From Streptomyces sennicomposti (GTDB lineage: Bacteria; Actinomycetota; Actinomycetes; Streptomycetales; Streptomycetaceae): DNA of 64,000 bases. The DNA is taken from positions 1 to 64,000 of the forward strand of contig NZ_JAIOAB010000009.1 in the NCBI RefSeq assembly GCF_019890635.1, read 5' to 3'. Both the position numbers and the translations under genes were made by a program. The stretch's first letter is position 1, and every line of letters begins with the position of its first letter. Under the pieces are notes generated by a model that saw only the letters and a program-made list of their open reading frames with translations, was not told the origin of the DNA and did not search any database. Shown here piece by piece: positions 53,599-62,219 of this stretch.

Positions 53599-54177
53599 TC
53601 AGACAGTCCGGCCGAGCCAGCCGGCCAGCCGGGTGTGGACATCGGCGTCGTCCGGCACCGGCCGGACCTCACCGAACGGGACCTCCCCGCCCCGAGGCTC
53701 GGGCGGCAGCACCTTCTGCGCGATGTCCAGGGCCGCCTGGGAGAGCCGCTCGTCCAGCTCCGCCGCCGGGTCGATCACCTGGGCGATGTCCCAGGTGTGG
53801 GTCACCACCTCCATCACATAGCCGCTGAGGGCGATCCGGCCGGGGACCAGTCCCCACGGCACCTCGACCTCCCGGTCGAGCTTCGCCTCGTCGGCCCAGG
53901 CGGCGGCCAGCCGCCGGTGCGCCCGGCCTACGGCGCCGCCCCAGTCGGTGTCCGCGATCCGGCCGGCCGCCGCCGCCACGTCCAGGCCCCGGCCGCCCTC
54001 GCCGACGTACGCGATGCGGTGGACCGCGCCGACGGTGTGGCCGAGCAGAGCCCGCAGGTCGTACTCGGCGCACGGGGTCTCCCGGTCGAGCCGCGCGGTG
54101 TCCAGGCGGCCCACCAGCCTCTCCAACTGGTCCAGGGCACTCAGCAGCAGGGGGCGGGGGTCGAACGTGCGGTCCAT
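53599..54177 (-). CDS. TIGR03086/maleylpyruvate isomerase-like protein (DinB-fold)
   Basis: 192 residues. The metal-binding four-helix pattern of the mycothiol-dependent isomerase/DinB-like group is visible: TPCAEYDLRALLGHTVGAVH with the first His, and GYVMEVVTHTWDIAQ with a later His. A C-terminal part ends at GWLGRTV. Members use mycothiol or have unknown roles. AGGAG lies 8 bases before the ATG. It is divergent from a WYL regulator that may control it; GTTTTAAAC at 54268-54276 lies in the shared gap. Confidence 0.82.
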   Translation of the reverse strand: MDRTFDPRPLLLSALDQLERLVGRLDTARLDRETPCAEYDLRALLGHTVGAVHRIAYVGEGGRGLDVAAAAGRIADTDWGGAVGRAHRRLAAAWADEAKLDREVEVPWGLVPGRIALSGYVMEVVTHTWDIAQVIDPAAELDERLSQAALDIAQKVLPPEPRGGEVPFGEVRPVPDDADVHTRLAGWLGRTV

Positions 54178-54302
54178 CGGAGGCGCTCCTCGGTCGGTGG
54201 GCCGGGGCCGCGTGCCCCGGCCGACGTGAGTCCACAGTGGCAACCGATCCATGACAGCCCCCGTCAGGTTTTAAACTCGTCCCCCATGAAGGCCGGTCCC
54301 CC

Positions 54303-55295
54303 ATGAAGGCCGACAGGCTGTTGTCGATCCTGCTCCTGCTCCAGACGAGAAACGGCGCCTCGGCCCCCGAGCTGGCCCGCCGTCTGGAGGTGTCGGTCCG
54401 CACGATCTACCGGGACATCGAGGCGCTCTCCGCGGCCGGCGTCCCGGTATGGGTCGAGCGCGGCCGCACCGGCGGCGTACGGCTGCTGCCCGGCTACCGC
54501 ACCGACGTCCCCGGGCTGACCGGCGACGAGGCCCGCGCCCTGTTCGTCCTCACCGCCGACGGCGCGTACGAGGAGCTGGGGCTCGGCACGGCCATCGGCT
54601 CGGCGCTGCGCAAGGTGATGGCCGCGCTGCCCGCCGGGCACCGTCCGGCGGCGGAGCTGACCAGCGAACGGATCCTGGTCGACCCCGTGCGCTGGAAGCG
54701 CGGCGACGGCGCGGCCGAGGTGGATCTGGGCACGCTCCAGCAGGCGGTGTTCGCCGACCGGCGGCTGCGGCTGAGCTACCGCCGCAGCGGCGAGACGACG
54801 CCGCGCGACTACACCGTCGATCCGTACGGCCTGGTGAACAAGGCCGGGGTCTGGTACCTCGTGGCGGACCGGGACGGGGAGCCACGGCTGTTCCGCGCGG
54901 ACCGGGTGGCGGCCGCCGAGGTGTCCGACGAGCCGGTGCGGCGACGCCGGGGGCACGGGCTGGCCGAGGTCTGGGCGACGCTGCGGGAGCGGGTGGAGCG
55001 CACGTCCGACGCGGTACGGGTGACCTGCCGGGTGCGCCAGGAGCTGACGGACATGTTCCTGCGGATCCAGGCCGCGAACGTGGCCGCCGCCCCCGTGCCC
55101 CGCGACGGCGGATGGACGGAGGTGGAACTCGCGTTCCCCGCCCTGCGCGCGGTCCGCGCGCTGCTCGCCTTCGGCCCCGACGTCGAGGTGCTGGAGCCGC
55201 CGGAGGCCCGTGCGGAACTGGCCTCGGCGGCGGCCGCCGTCGTCGGGCTGTACGCACCGGAGCCCGGCGGCGGCGGCCGAGCCGGCGATCTTTGA
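54303..55295 (+). CDS. DeoR-type HTH and WYL domain transcriptional regulator
   Basis: 330 residues. A winged HTH at about 1-60 (LLSILLLLQTRNGASAPELA; VSVRTIYRDIEALSAAGVPV) precedes a WYL domain at about 135-215 (LRLSYRRSGETTPRDYTVDP; GVWYLVADRDGEPRLFRADR) and a C-terminal WCX part. Such YafY-like regulators bind small molecules or nucleic acids through WYL. The sequence CCCCATGAAGGCCG occurs twice (54281 and 54298), so the start region is duplicated; the second ATG is in frame. It probably controls the divergent isomerase-like gene. Confidence 0.9.
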   Translation: MKADRLLSILLLLQTRNGASAPELARRLEVSVRTIYRDIEALSAAGVPVWVERGRTGGVRLLPGYRTDVPGLTGDEARALFVLTADGAYEELGLGTAIGSALRKVMAALPAGHRPAAELTSERILVDPVRWKRGDGAAEVDLGTLQQAVFADRRLRLSYRRSGETTPRDYTVDPYGLVNKAGVWYLVADRDGEPRLFRADRVAAAEVSDEPVRRRRGHGLAEVWATLRERVERTSDAVRVTCRVRQELTDMFLRIQAANVAAAPVPRDGGWTEVELAFPALRAVRALLAFGPDVEVLEPPEARAELASAAAAVVGLYAPEPGGGGRAGDL

Positions 55296-55424
55296 CGCCT
55301 CCCCTCGGACGAGCTTTGACACCTCCCCTCGGACGCGGGGCGGGCGAGGCCCGCTCCGGGCGCCCGAGGAGGCGAGCCTCAGCGCGGCTGTGGGTTCGGC
55401 GAGGCGAACCTCAGCGCAGCTGTG
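55291..55424. repeat. Two direct repeats flanking convergent gene ends
   Basis: TTTGACGCCTCCCCTCGGAC at 55291 recurs with one change at 55315; it includes the WYL regulator stop. GAGGCGAGCCTCAGCGCGGC at 55369 recurs with two changes at 55401, and this second copy includes the stop of the oxidoreductase gene. Both convergent genes therefore have duplicated ends. Confidence 0.85.
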
Positions 55425-56313
55425 CGGCGGTCTCGGTGGCGATGCGCTCGAAGACCGCCTGGTCCGCGGCGAAGTCCGAGTCCGGGATCGGCCAGTGCAG
55501 CACGATCTCGGTGAAGCCCAGCTCGCGGTGGCGGCCGGCGAAGTCGACGAAGGCGGCCGGCGAGTCCAGCATCGTGTTCCGCTCCGGGGTGAAGCCGGTG
55601 AGCAGGATCTTGTCGATCTCCGAGACATCGCGGCCGATCTCCGCGCACGCCTTGCCCAGCTTCTCGATCTGGCCGCGCAGAGCCGCCACCGACTGCTCCG
55701 CGGTCCCCGTCTCGAACAGCGCCGGGTCGCCGGTGGTCACCCACGCCTGCCCGTACCGGGCGGCCAGCTTCAGCCCGCGCGGCCCGGTGGCGGCCACCGC
55801 GAACGGCAGCCGGGGCCGCTGCACGCAGCCGGGGATGTCGCGCGCCTCGTGCGCCGAGTAGAAGTCGCCCTCGTAGGACACCGAGTCCTCGGTCAGCAGC
55901 CGGTCGAGCAGCGGTACGAACTCGCCGAACCGGTCCGCCCGCTCCCTCGGCGTCCACGCCTCCTGGCCGAGCACCGTGGCGTCGAAGCCGTTGCCGCCCG
56001 CCCCGATGCCGAGGGTGATTCGCCCGCCGGAGATGTCGTCGAGCGAGATCAGCTCCTTGGCGAGGGTGACCGGGTGCCGGAAGTTGGGCGAGGTGACGAG
56101 GGTGCCCAGGCGCAGGCGGTCCGTGGCCGTGGCGGCGGCGGTGAGGGTGGGCAGGGCGCCGAACCAGGGGCCGTCGCGGAAGCTGCGCCAGGACAGGTGG
56201 TCGTAGGTGTAGGCGGCGTGGAAGCCGAGTTCCTCGGCGCGCTGCCACTTGGCGCGGCCCGCCTCGTGCCAGCGGTCGACGGGCAGGATCACGGTGCTCA
56301 GGCGCAGACTCAT
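55411..56313 (-). CDS. Luciferase-like F420-dependent oxidoreductase (LLM class)
   Basis: The 300-residue TIM-barrel enzyme has the bacterial luciferase/F420 pattern: AEELGFHAAYTYDHL, LRLGTLVTSPNFRHPVTLAK, ISGGRITLGIGAGGNGFD and PFAVAATGPRGLKLAARYG. The L-G-I-G-A-G-G loop binds the cofactor; F420 is likely in this actinomycete, FMN possible. The start at 56313 opens the conserved domain. It is convergent with the WYL regulator. The substrate is unknown. Confidence 0.88.
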   Translation of the reverse strand: MSLRLSTVILPVDRWHEAGRAKWQRAEELGFHAAYTYDHLSWRSFRDGPWFGALPTLTAAATATDRLRLGTLVTSPNFRHPVTLAKELISLDDISGGRITLGIGAGGNGFDATVLGQEAWTPRERADRFGEFVPLLDRLLTEDSVSYEGDFYSAHEARDIPGCVQRPRLPFAVAATGPRGLKLAARYGQAWVTTGDPALFETGTAEQSVAALRGQIEKLGKACAEIGRDVSEIDKILLTGFTPERNTMLDSPAAFVDFAGRHRELGFTEIVLHWPIPDSDFAADQAVFERIATETAAQLR

Positions 56314-56532
56314 GGCAATGAGCCTACGTCGGGCCCGGCGGGGGCCTTCCCGTGTTCTCGGCCGGTTCTTCCTCCCGGATTCCCGCGGCGATGGAGCGTG
56401 TGGTGACGGGGTGCCGAGACGGCACACATGGGTCCCGACCGTCGTGCCCGGCGAAGCCGACACGGCACGGGAGGCGACTCAAATGTGCGCACTGTCGCAC
56501 GCACGTGCGGGCATATGCGCGACAATGGCGCG

Positions 56533-57441
56533 GTGACCTCAGCGACCCGACAGTCCGAGACCCCGGCTTCCCCCCAGCTCTCGACCTCGCTGGAGCAGGG
56601 GGACGCCCCGTTCGTTCCGCCGCGGCTGATCGCCACCGACCTCGACGGGACCCTGCTGCGCGACGACAAGTCGGTGTCGCCCCGCACCGTCGCCGCCCTC
56701 GCCGCCGCCGAGGAGGCCGGCATCGAGGTCTTCTTCGTCACCGGCCGCCCCGCCCGCTGGATGGACGTCGTCGCCGACCATGTGCACGGCCACGGCCTGG
56801 CGATCTGCGGCAACGGCGCCGCCGTGGTCGATCTGCACGGCGGCCCCGGCGCCCACCGGTTCGTGAAGGTGCGGGAGCTGACGCCGGAGCACGCCCTGGA
56901 CGCCGTACGGCTGATCCGGGACGCCGCGCCGGGCACCGTCTGCGCGGTCGAGCAGACGTACGGCTTCTACCAGGAGCCGGAGTACCCGAAGCTGCACATG
57001 GAGGCGCCGGACCACCTCGCCCCGGCGGAGGAACTGCTGGCGCCGGACGGGGTCGCCGTCGGCCAGCCGATCCTGAAGATCCTCGCCTACCACCCGACGC
57101 TGGACCCCGACGCGTTCCTCACCGTCGCCCGGCTCGCCGTCGGCGCCCGCGTCACCATCACCCGCTCCAGCCCGAGCGCCCTGCTGGAGATCAGCGGCCC
57201 GGGGGTCTCCAAGGCCAGCACGCTCGCCCTGTGCTGCGCCGAGCGGGGCATCTCGCACGAGGAGGTCGTCGCCTTCGGCGACATGCCGAACGACGTCGAG
57301 ATGCTCACCTGGGCCGGCCGGTCGTACGCCATGGGCAACGCCCACCCCGCCGCCGTCGCCGCGGCGACCGGGCGGACGGCCCCGAACAACGAGGACGGCG
57401 TCGCCGTCGTGATCGAGCGGATCCTGGGGGAGCGGCTGTGA
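56533..57441 (+). CDS. HAD-superfamily (Cof-type) phosphatase, second paralogue
   Basis: 302 residues. Motifs are [39 protein letters not shown] and FGDMPNDVEMLTW, closely matching the protein at 45649, so the two are paralogues. An N-terminal extension of about 30 residues is added. The GTG at 56533 is placed 6 bases past GACAAT, suggesting a leaderless mRNA. The longer frame to 56428 has no support. Confidence 0.9.
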   Translation: MTSATRQSETPASPQLSTSLEQGDAPFVPPRLIATDLDGTLLRDDKSVSPRTVAALAAAEEAGIEVFFVTGRPARWMDVVADHVHGHGLAICGNGAAVVDLHGGPGAHRFVKVRELTPEHALDAVRLIRDAAPGTVCAVEQTYGFYQEPEYPKLHMEAPDHLAPAEELLAPDGVAVGQPILKILAYHPTLDPDAFLTVARLAVGARVTITRSSPSALLEISGPGVSKASTLALCCAERGISHEEVVAFGDMPNDVEMLTWAGRSYAMGNAHPAAVAAATGRTAPNNEDGVAVVIERILGERL

Positions 57442-57491
57442 CGGCCGCTCCCCGCCGGGAAGGCGCGCGGTACCCGGCGGGCGGGCGCAGC

Positions 57492-57608
57492 GCCCGGCGG
57501 GAAGGGCGGCGCTCAGCCGGGAGCGGTGCCCGGCCGGGAGAGAAGGACGGTGCTCAGCCGCGAGAGGTGCCCGGTCGGGTGGGGGGTGCCCGGCGGGAAG
57601 GGCGGCGC
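57492..57608. repeat. 21-base direct repeat between convergent genes
   Basis: GCCCGGCGGGAAGGGCGGCG plus one base occurs at 57492-57512 and 57588-57608. Related GTGCTCAGCCG/GGTGCCCGG units lie between. The array fills the gap between the HAD and cydDC genes. Confidence 0.8.
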
Positions 57609-57617
57609 GGTCTCCCG

Positions 57618-60600
57618 CTACCGCGCTCCCACCAGTTCCTCCGCCGCCGCCTCGCGGGCGGCCATCCGCCGCAGCGGCCCCGGCAGCGCGGCCAGCTCCG
57701 CGTACGGTCCACGCTGGACCACCCGGCCGCCGTCCAGGACGATCACCTCGTCCACGGCCTCCAGCCCGGCCAGGCGGTGCGTGACGAGCAAGGTGGTACG
57801 GCCCTCGGTGGCGGCCAGCAGATCCGCGGTGAGCGCGTCGGCCGTCGGCAGATCGAGGTGCTCGGCCGGCTCGTCCAGCAGCAGCACCGGGAAGTCGGCG
57901 AGCAGCGCCCGCGCCAGGGCCAGCCGCTGCCGCTGGCCGCCGGACAGCCGTGCGCCGTGCTCGCCGACCAGCGTGTCGAGCCCGTCGGGCAGCGAGTCGG
58001 TCCAGTCCAGCAGCCGGGCCCGCGCCAGCGCGTCCCGCAGCTCCGGCTCGGTCGCGTCCTTCCTGGCCAGCAGCAGGTTCTCCCGTACCGAGCTGTCGAA
58101 GAGGTGCGCGTCCTGGGCGCACAGCCCGACGAGCCGCCGTACGTCGTCGCCGTCCAGGGACCGGGCGTCGACCCCGCCGAGCGTGTAGGCGCCCGCCTCC
58201 GGGTCGAGGAATCGCAGCAGCACCTGCGCCAGCGTCGTTTTGCCGGACCCCGACGCCCCGACCACCGCGACCCTGCGGCCCTCCTCCAGGGTCAGATCGA
58301 CACCGGCGAGCGCGTCCTGGTCCTGCCCGGCGTACCGGGCCGTGAGCCCCTTCACGACGAGTGGGAACGGCCGCGCGGGCGCCTGCCGCGGCCGGTCGGG
58401 CTCGCGGACCGGCTCGGGTGCGTCGAGGATCTCGTGGACGCGTTCCGCGCTGCGGCGCACCCGCTGCCGGTACTGCACCGCGAGCGGCATCCCGAGCACC
58501 GCCTCGAAGGCGGCCAGCGGGGTGAGGACGACGACGGCCAGGATGACGCCGCTCAGCCGTCCGTCGGCGACCGCCTGGGCGCCGACGAGGGCCGCCGCCG
58601 TGACGGTCAGGCCCGAGACGAGGGCGGTGAGCCCGTCGCCGAGGGCGGTGGCGGTGGCCGCGCGCGAGGCGATCCGGGTGAGCGCGGCGTCGGCCCGCCG
58701 GGCGCGGGCGGCGCGGTCGGGCAGCGCGCCCGCGACGGTCAGCTCGGCGGTGCCGGTGAGCAGGTCGGTGATCCGGGTGGCCAGGGCTCCGCGGGCGGGG
58801 GCCAGCCGGTGTTCGGCGCGCCGGGACACGGCGCCGGTGACCAGCGGGACGCCGACGCCCGCCGCGAGCAGTCCGGCGGCGAGCACCGCACCGGCCTCGG
58901 GCAGCAGCCAGGCCGTGAACGCGACGGAGGCGGCGGAGACGGCCAGCGCCGACCCGGCGGGCAGCAGCCAGCGCAGCCAGTAGTCCTGCAAGGCGTCCAC
59001 GTCGGCGACGAGCCGGGTCAGCAGATCGCCCCGGCGCACCCGGCGCAGTCCGGCCGGCGACAGCCGCTCCAGCCGCCGGTAGACGGCGACCCGGGTGTCG
59101 GCGAGCATCCGGAGCACCGCGTCGTGCGAGACGAGCCGTTCGGCGTACCGGAAGACGGCCCGGCCGATGCCGAAGGTGCGGGTCGCCGTCACGGCCACCA
59201 TCAGATAGAGCACGGGCGGATGCTGCGAGGCCCGCGAGATGAGCCAGCCGGAGGTGGCCATCAGGCCGACGGCGCTGCCCAGGGCGAGGCTGCCCAGCAG
59301 CAGGGCGAGGGCGAGGCGGCCGCGCCGGGGGCCGGACATCGCACGGACCCGCGCGAGGGCGCCACCGCGCCCGGCCTTCACGACGGCCTCGGCCGCCGCC
59401 GGTCCACCGGCCTCGGCCGGGGCCTGTCCGCCGTCCCCGTCCGGCCGTGCCTGCGCCGGGCTCGGGACGGGGGCCGGTACGAGGCGACCTGCGGCCTGCC
59501 GGGCTTCGGTGCCGTCGAGCCGCACCACCCGGTCCGCCGCCCGCAGCAGTGCGGGCCGGTGCACGACGAGCAGCACGGTCCGGCCGGCCGACAGCCGCCG
59601 TACCGCGTCGACCACCTCGGCCTCGGTCGCGCCGTCCAGTGCGGCGGTGGGCTCGTCGAGGAGCAGGACGGGGCGGTCGGCGAGGAAGGCCCGGGCGAGC
59701 GCGAGCCGTTGCCGCTGTCCGGCCGACAGCCCGGCGCCGTCCTCGCCGAGGACGGTGTCCGTGCCCTGCGGCAGTGCGTCCACGAACTCCAGCGCGCCCG
59801 CGTCGGCCAGCGCGGTGCGGACGGCGGCGTCGTCGGCGTCGGGCCGGGCGAGCCGTACGTTCTCGGCGATCGTCCCGGCGTACAGATGCGGTCGCTGCGG
59901 CACCCAGGCTATCCGGGAGCGCCACTCCTTGAGGTCGAGGCCGGTCAGATCGGCTCCCCCGATCCGCACCCGTCCCGTGGTGGGCGTGACGAAGCCGAGC
60001 AGGGCGTTCAGCAGGGTCGACTTGCCCGCGCCGCTCGGTCCGACGAGCGCCACGGTCTCCCCCGGCTCCACGCTGAAGGACACCTCGCTGACGGCGTCCG
60101 CCGCGCGCCCGGGGTAGCGGACGCTCACGTTCTCGAAGGCCAGCGCCCCGGCCGGGACCGCGCCCGTGCCGGTCTCGGGCGCCGGGGTCTCCAGCACGGC
60201 GAAGATCTCCTCCGCGGCGGCCAGTCCCTCCGCCGCCGCGTGGTACTGCGCGCCGACCTGGCGCAGCGGCAGATACGCCTCGGGCGCCAGCACGAGGATG
60301 ACCAGGCCGACGTACAGGTCCATCTCGCCGTTGACCAGCCGCATGCCGATCGTCACGGCGACCAGGGCCACCGACAGAGTGGCCAGCAGTTCCAGCGCGA
60401 AGGAGGACAGGAAGGCGATGCGCAGGGTGCGCAGGGTGGCCCGCCGGTACTCGCCGGTGATGCGGCGGATCGACTCGGCCTGCGCCTTGGCCCGGCCGAA
60501 CACCTTGAGGGTGGGCAGCCCCGCGACCACGTCCAGGAAGTGGCCGGACAGCCTGGACAGCAGCCGCCACTGACGGTCCATGCGGGACTGCGTGGCCCAG

Positions 60601-61145
60601 CCGATCAGCATCATGAAGACGGGGATGAGGGGCAGGGTGGCGACGATGATGGCCGCCGACACCCAGTCCTCGGTGACGATCCGCGCCAGCACGGCGACCG
60701 GGACGACCACCGCGAGACCCAGTTGCGGCAGATAGCGCGCGAAGTAGTCGTCCAGGGCGTCAATCCCACGGGTGGCCAGGGAGACCAGCGAGCCGGTGCG
60801 CTGTCCGCTCAGCCAGTCGGGGCCCAGCGCCGTCGCCCGGTCCAGCAGCCGTCCGCGCAGCTCGGACTTGACCGCCGCGCTGGCCCGGTGGGCGGCCAGC
60901 TCGGTCAGCCAGGACACCAGCGCACGGCCACAGGCGACAGCCGCCAACAGCAGCAGAGGGGTGCTCAGTTCACCGACCGTCATCCGGTGCTGGAACGCGC
61001 CGACCACGATCTCGGCGATGAGCATGGCCTGAGCGATGACCAGGCCCGCGCCGAGGACGCCGAGGCCGACGACGGCCAGCAGGAAGACCCGGGTGGCCCG
61101 TGCGTAGTGCAGAAGACGCGGATCAATCGGTTTCACGTGAAACAT
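57618..61145 (-). CDS. cydDC: CydDC fused thiol-reductant ABC exporter
   Basis: 1175 residues, with CydD and CydC joined in one chain. The first half has six helices to about 310 and an ATPase with Walker A GPSGAGKST (about 365), signature LSAGQRQRL and LLLDEPTAALD. An Ala/Pro-rich linker at about 560-600 leads to the second half with helices at about 605-870, Walker A GASGSGKTT (about 965) and LSGGQRQRL. It exports cysteine or glutathione-like reductants (mycothiol-using hosts: substrate open) needed to assemble cytochrome bd. Codons 2-5 (FHVK) lie in a parS site. It follows cydB by 51 bases. Confidence 0.95.
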   Translation of the reverse strand: MFHVKPIDPRLLHYARATRVFLLAVVGLGVLGAGLVIAQAMLIAEIVVGAFQHRMTVGELSTPLLLLAAVACGRALVSWLTELAAHRASAAVKSELRGRLLDRATALGPDWLSGQRTGSLVSLATRGIDALDDYFARYLPQLGLAVVVPVAVLARIVTEDWVSAAIIVATLPLIPVFMMLIGWATQSRMDRQWRLLSRLSGHFLDVVAGLPTLKVFGRAKAQAESIRRITGEYRRATLRTLRIAFLSSFALELLATLSVALVAVTIGMRLVNGEMDLYVGLVILVLAPEAYLPLRQVGAQYHAAAEGLAAAEEIFAVLETPAPETGTGAVPAGALAFENVSVRYPGRAADAVSEVSFSVEPGETVALVGPSGAGKSTLLNALLGFVTPTTGRVRIGGADLTGLDLKEWRSRIAWVPQRPHLYAGTIAENVRLARPDADDAAVRTALADAGALEFVDALPQGTDTVLGEDGAGLSAGQRQRLALARAFLADRPVLLLDEPTAALDGATEAEVVDAVRRLSAGRTVLLVVHRPALLRAADRVVRLDGTEARQAAGRLVPAPVPSPAQARPDGDGGQAPAEAGGPAAAEAVVKAGRGGALARVRAMSGPRRGRLALALLLGSLALGSAVGLMATSGWLISRASQHPPVLYLMVAVTATRTFGIGRAVFRYAERLVSHDAVLRMLADTRVAVYRRLERLSPAGLRRVRRGDLLTRLVADVDALQDYWLRWLLPAGSALAVSAASVAFTAWLLPEAGAVLAAGLLAAGVGVPLVTGAVSRRAEHRLAPARGALATRITDLLTGTAELTVAGALPDRAARARRADAALTRIASRAATATALGDGLTALVSGLTVTAAALVGAQAVADGRLSGVILAVVVLTPLAAFEAVLGMPLAVQYRQRVRRSAERVHEILDAPEPVREPDRPRQAPARPFPLVVKGLTARYAGQDQDALAGVDLTLEEGRRVAVVGASGSGKTTLAQVLLRFLDPEAGAYTLGGVDARSLDGDDVRRLVGLCAQDAHLFDSSVRENLLLARKDATEPELRDALARARLLDWTDSLPDGLDTLVGEHGARLSGGQRQRLALARALLADFPVLLLDEPAEHLDLPTADALTADLLAATEGRTTLLVTHRLAGLEAVDEVIVLDGGRVVQRGPYAELAALPGPLRRMAAREAAAEELVGAR
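61130..61143. promoter_or_regulatory. parS: parS site overlapping the cydDC start
   Basis: GTTTCACGTGAAAC, a perfect 14-base parS, overlaps the cydDC start region; the gene reads ATG TTT CAC GTG AAA from it. It lies 38 bases, centre to centre, from the next parS. Confidence 0.92.
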
Positions 61146-61160
61146 GCCCTTCGGTCCCGA

Positions 61161-61188
61161 GGGGTGTGTTTCACGTGAAACACACCCC
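61161..61188. promoter_or_regulatory. parS: parS inside a 28-base perfect palindrome between cydB and cydDC
   Basis: The central 14 bases, 61168-61181, are a perfect parS. Symmetry extends to GGGGTGTGTTTCAC and its complement, giving a 28-base palindrome without mismatch. As RNA it would form a hairpin just before the cydDC ribosome-binding region, so it could also affect cydDC expression. Confidence 0.9.
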
Positions 61189-61196
61189 GGCCGGAC

Positions 61197-62201
61197 TCAG
61201 TGCGCGGCTTCGGCGATGTGCTGGGTGCCGATCCGCTTGCGGAACACCCAGTACGTCCATCCCTGGTAAAGCAGGACGATCGGCGTGGCGATCCCCGCGC
61301 ACCAGGTCATGATCTTCAGGGTGTACGGGCTGGACGAGGCGTTGGTGACCGTCAGGCTCCAGCTCGGGTCCAGCGTGGACGGCATGACGTTCGGGAAGAG
61401 CGAGAGGAAGAGCATCGCCACGGCGGCCACGATGGTGACGCCGGACAGGGCGAACGACCATCCCTCACGGCCCAGTTGGTTGGCCGCCAGCGCGGCGACC
61501 AGGGCGGCGACGGCCACGACCAGCGCGACCAGGCTCCGTCCGTTGCCGGTGTCGGCCTGGGTCCACAGCAGGAACGCCAGCGCCACGACCGCCGTCACCA
61601 GGCCCACGCGCAGGGCGAGCCGGCGGGCCCGCTCCCGGATGTCGCCGACGGTCTTCAGAGCCGTGAACACCGCGCCGTGGAAGGTGAACAGCGTCAGGGT
61701 GACCAGTCCGCCGAGCAGCGCGTACGGGTGGAGCAGATCGCCGAGGCCGCCCACGTACTCGAGGTTCTTGTCGATCTTCACGCCGTGCACGATGTTGCCG
61801 AAGGCCACGCCCCACAGGAAGGCGGGGAGCAGCGAGCACCAGAAGATCGCGGTCTCCCAGTTGCGCTGCCACTTCTCCTCGGGCCGCTTGGCCCGGTACT
61901 CGAAGGCGACTCCGCGCACGATCAGGCAGACCAGGATGACCAGCAGCGGCAGGTAGAAGCCGGAGAAGAGGGTGGCGTACCACTCGGGGAAGGCGGCGAA
62001 GGTGGCGCCGCCCGCGGACAGCAGCCAGACCTCGTTTCCGTCCCAGACGGGGCCGATGGTGTTGATCAGCACCCGCTTCTCGGGCCGGTTCCGGGCGAGG
62101 AGCTTGGTGAGGACGCCGACCCCGAAGTCGAAGCCTTCCAGGAAGAAGTAGCCGGTCCACAGGACGGCGATGAGGACGAACCAGACGTCGTGCAGTTCCA
62201 T
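61197..62201 (-). CDS. cydB: Cytochrome bd oxidase subunit II
   Basis: The 334-residue integral membrane protein has about eight to nine helices and the family start LHDVWFVLIAVLWTGYFFLE with GFDFGVG, then VWDGNEVWLL. It pairs with CydA to form the high-affinity quinol oxidase used at low oxygen. ATG 62201 has GAGGGAG 8 bases upstream and lies 18 bases past the cydA stop, in the same operon. Confidence 0.97.
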   Translation of the reverse strand: MELHDVWFVLIAVLWTGYFFLEGFDFGVGVLTKLLARNRPEKRVLINTIGPVWDGNEVWLLSAGGATFAAFPEWYATLFSGFYLPLLVILVCLIVRGVAFEYRAKRPEEKWQRNWETAIFWCSLLPAFLWGVAFGNIVHGVKIDKNLEYVGGLGDLLHPYALLGGLVTLTLFTFHGAVFTALKTVGDIRERARRLALRVGLVTAVVALAFLLWTQADTGNGRSLVALVVAVAALVAALAANQLGREGWSFALSGVTIVAAVAMLFLSLFPNVMPSTLDPSWSLTVTNASSSPYTLKIMTWCAGIATPIVLLYQGWTYWVFRKRIGTQHIAEAAH

Positions 62202-62219
62202 GACAGTGACTCCCTCGGC

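Noticed and set aside
56352-61178. 1608-codon plus-strand frame opposite cydDC
   Set aside because: Antisense shadow of cydDC and the HAD gene; no ribosome site and no recognisable domain.
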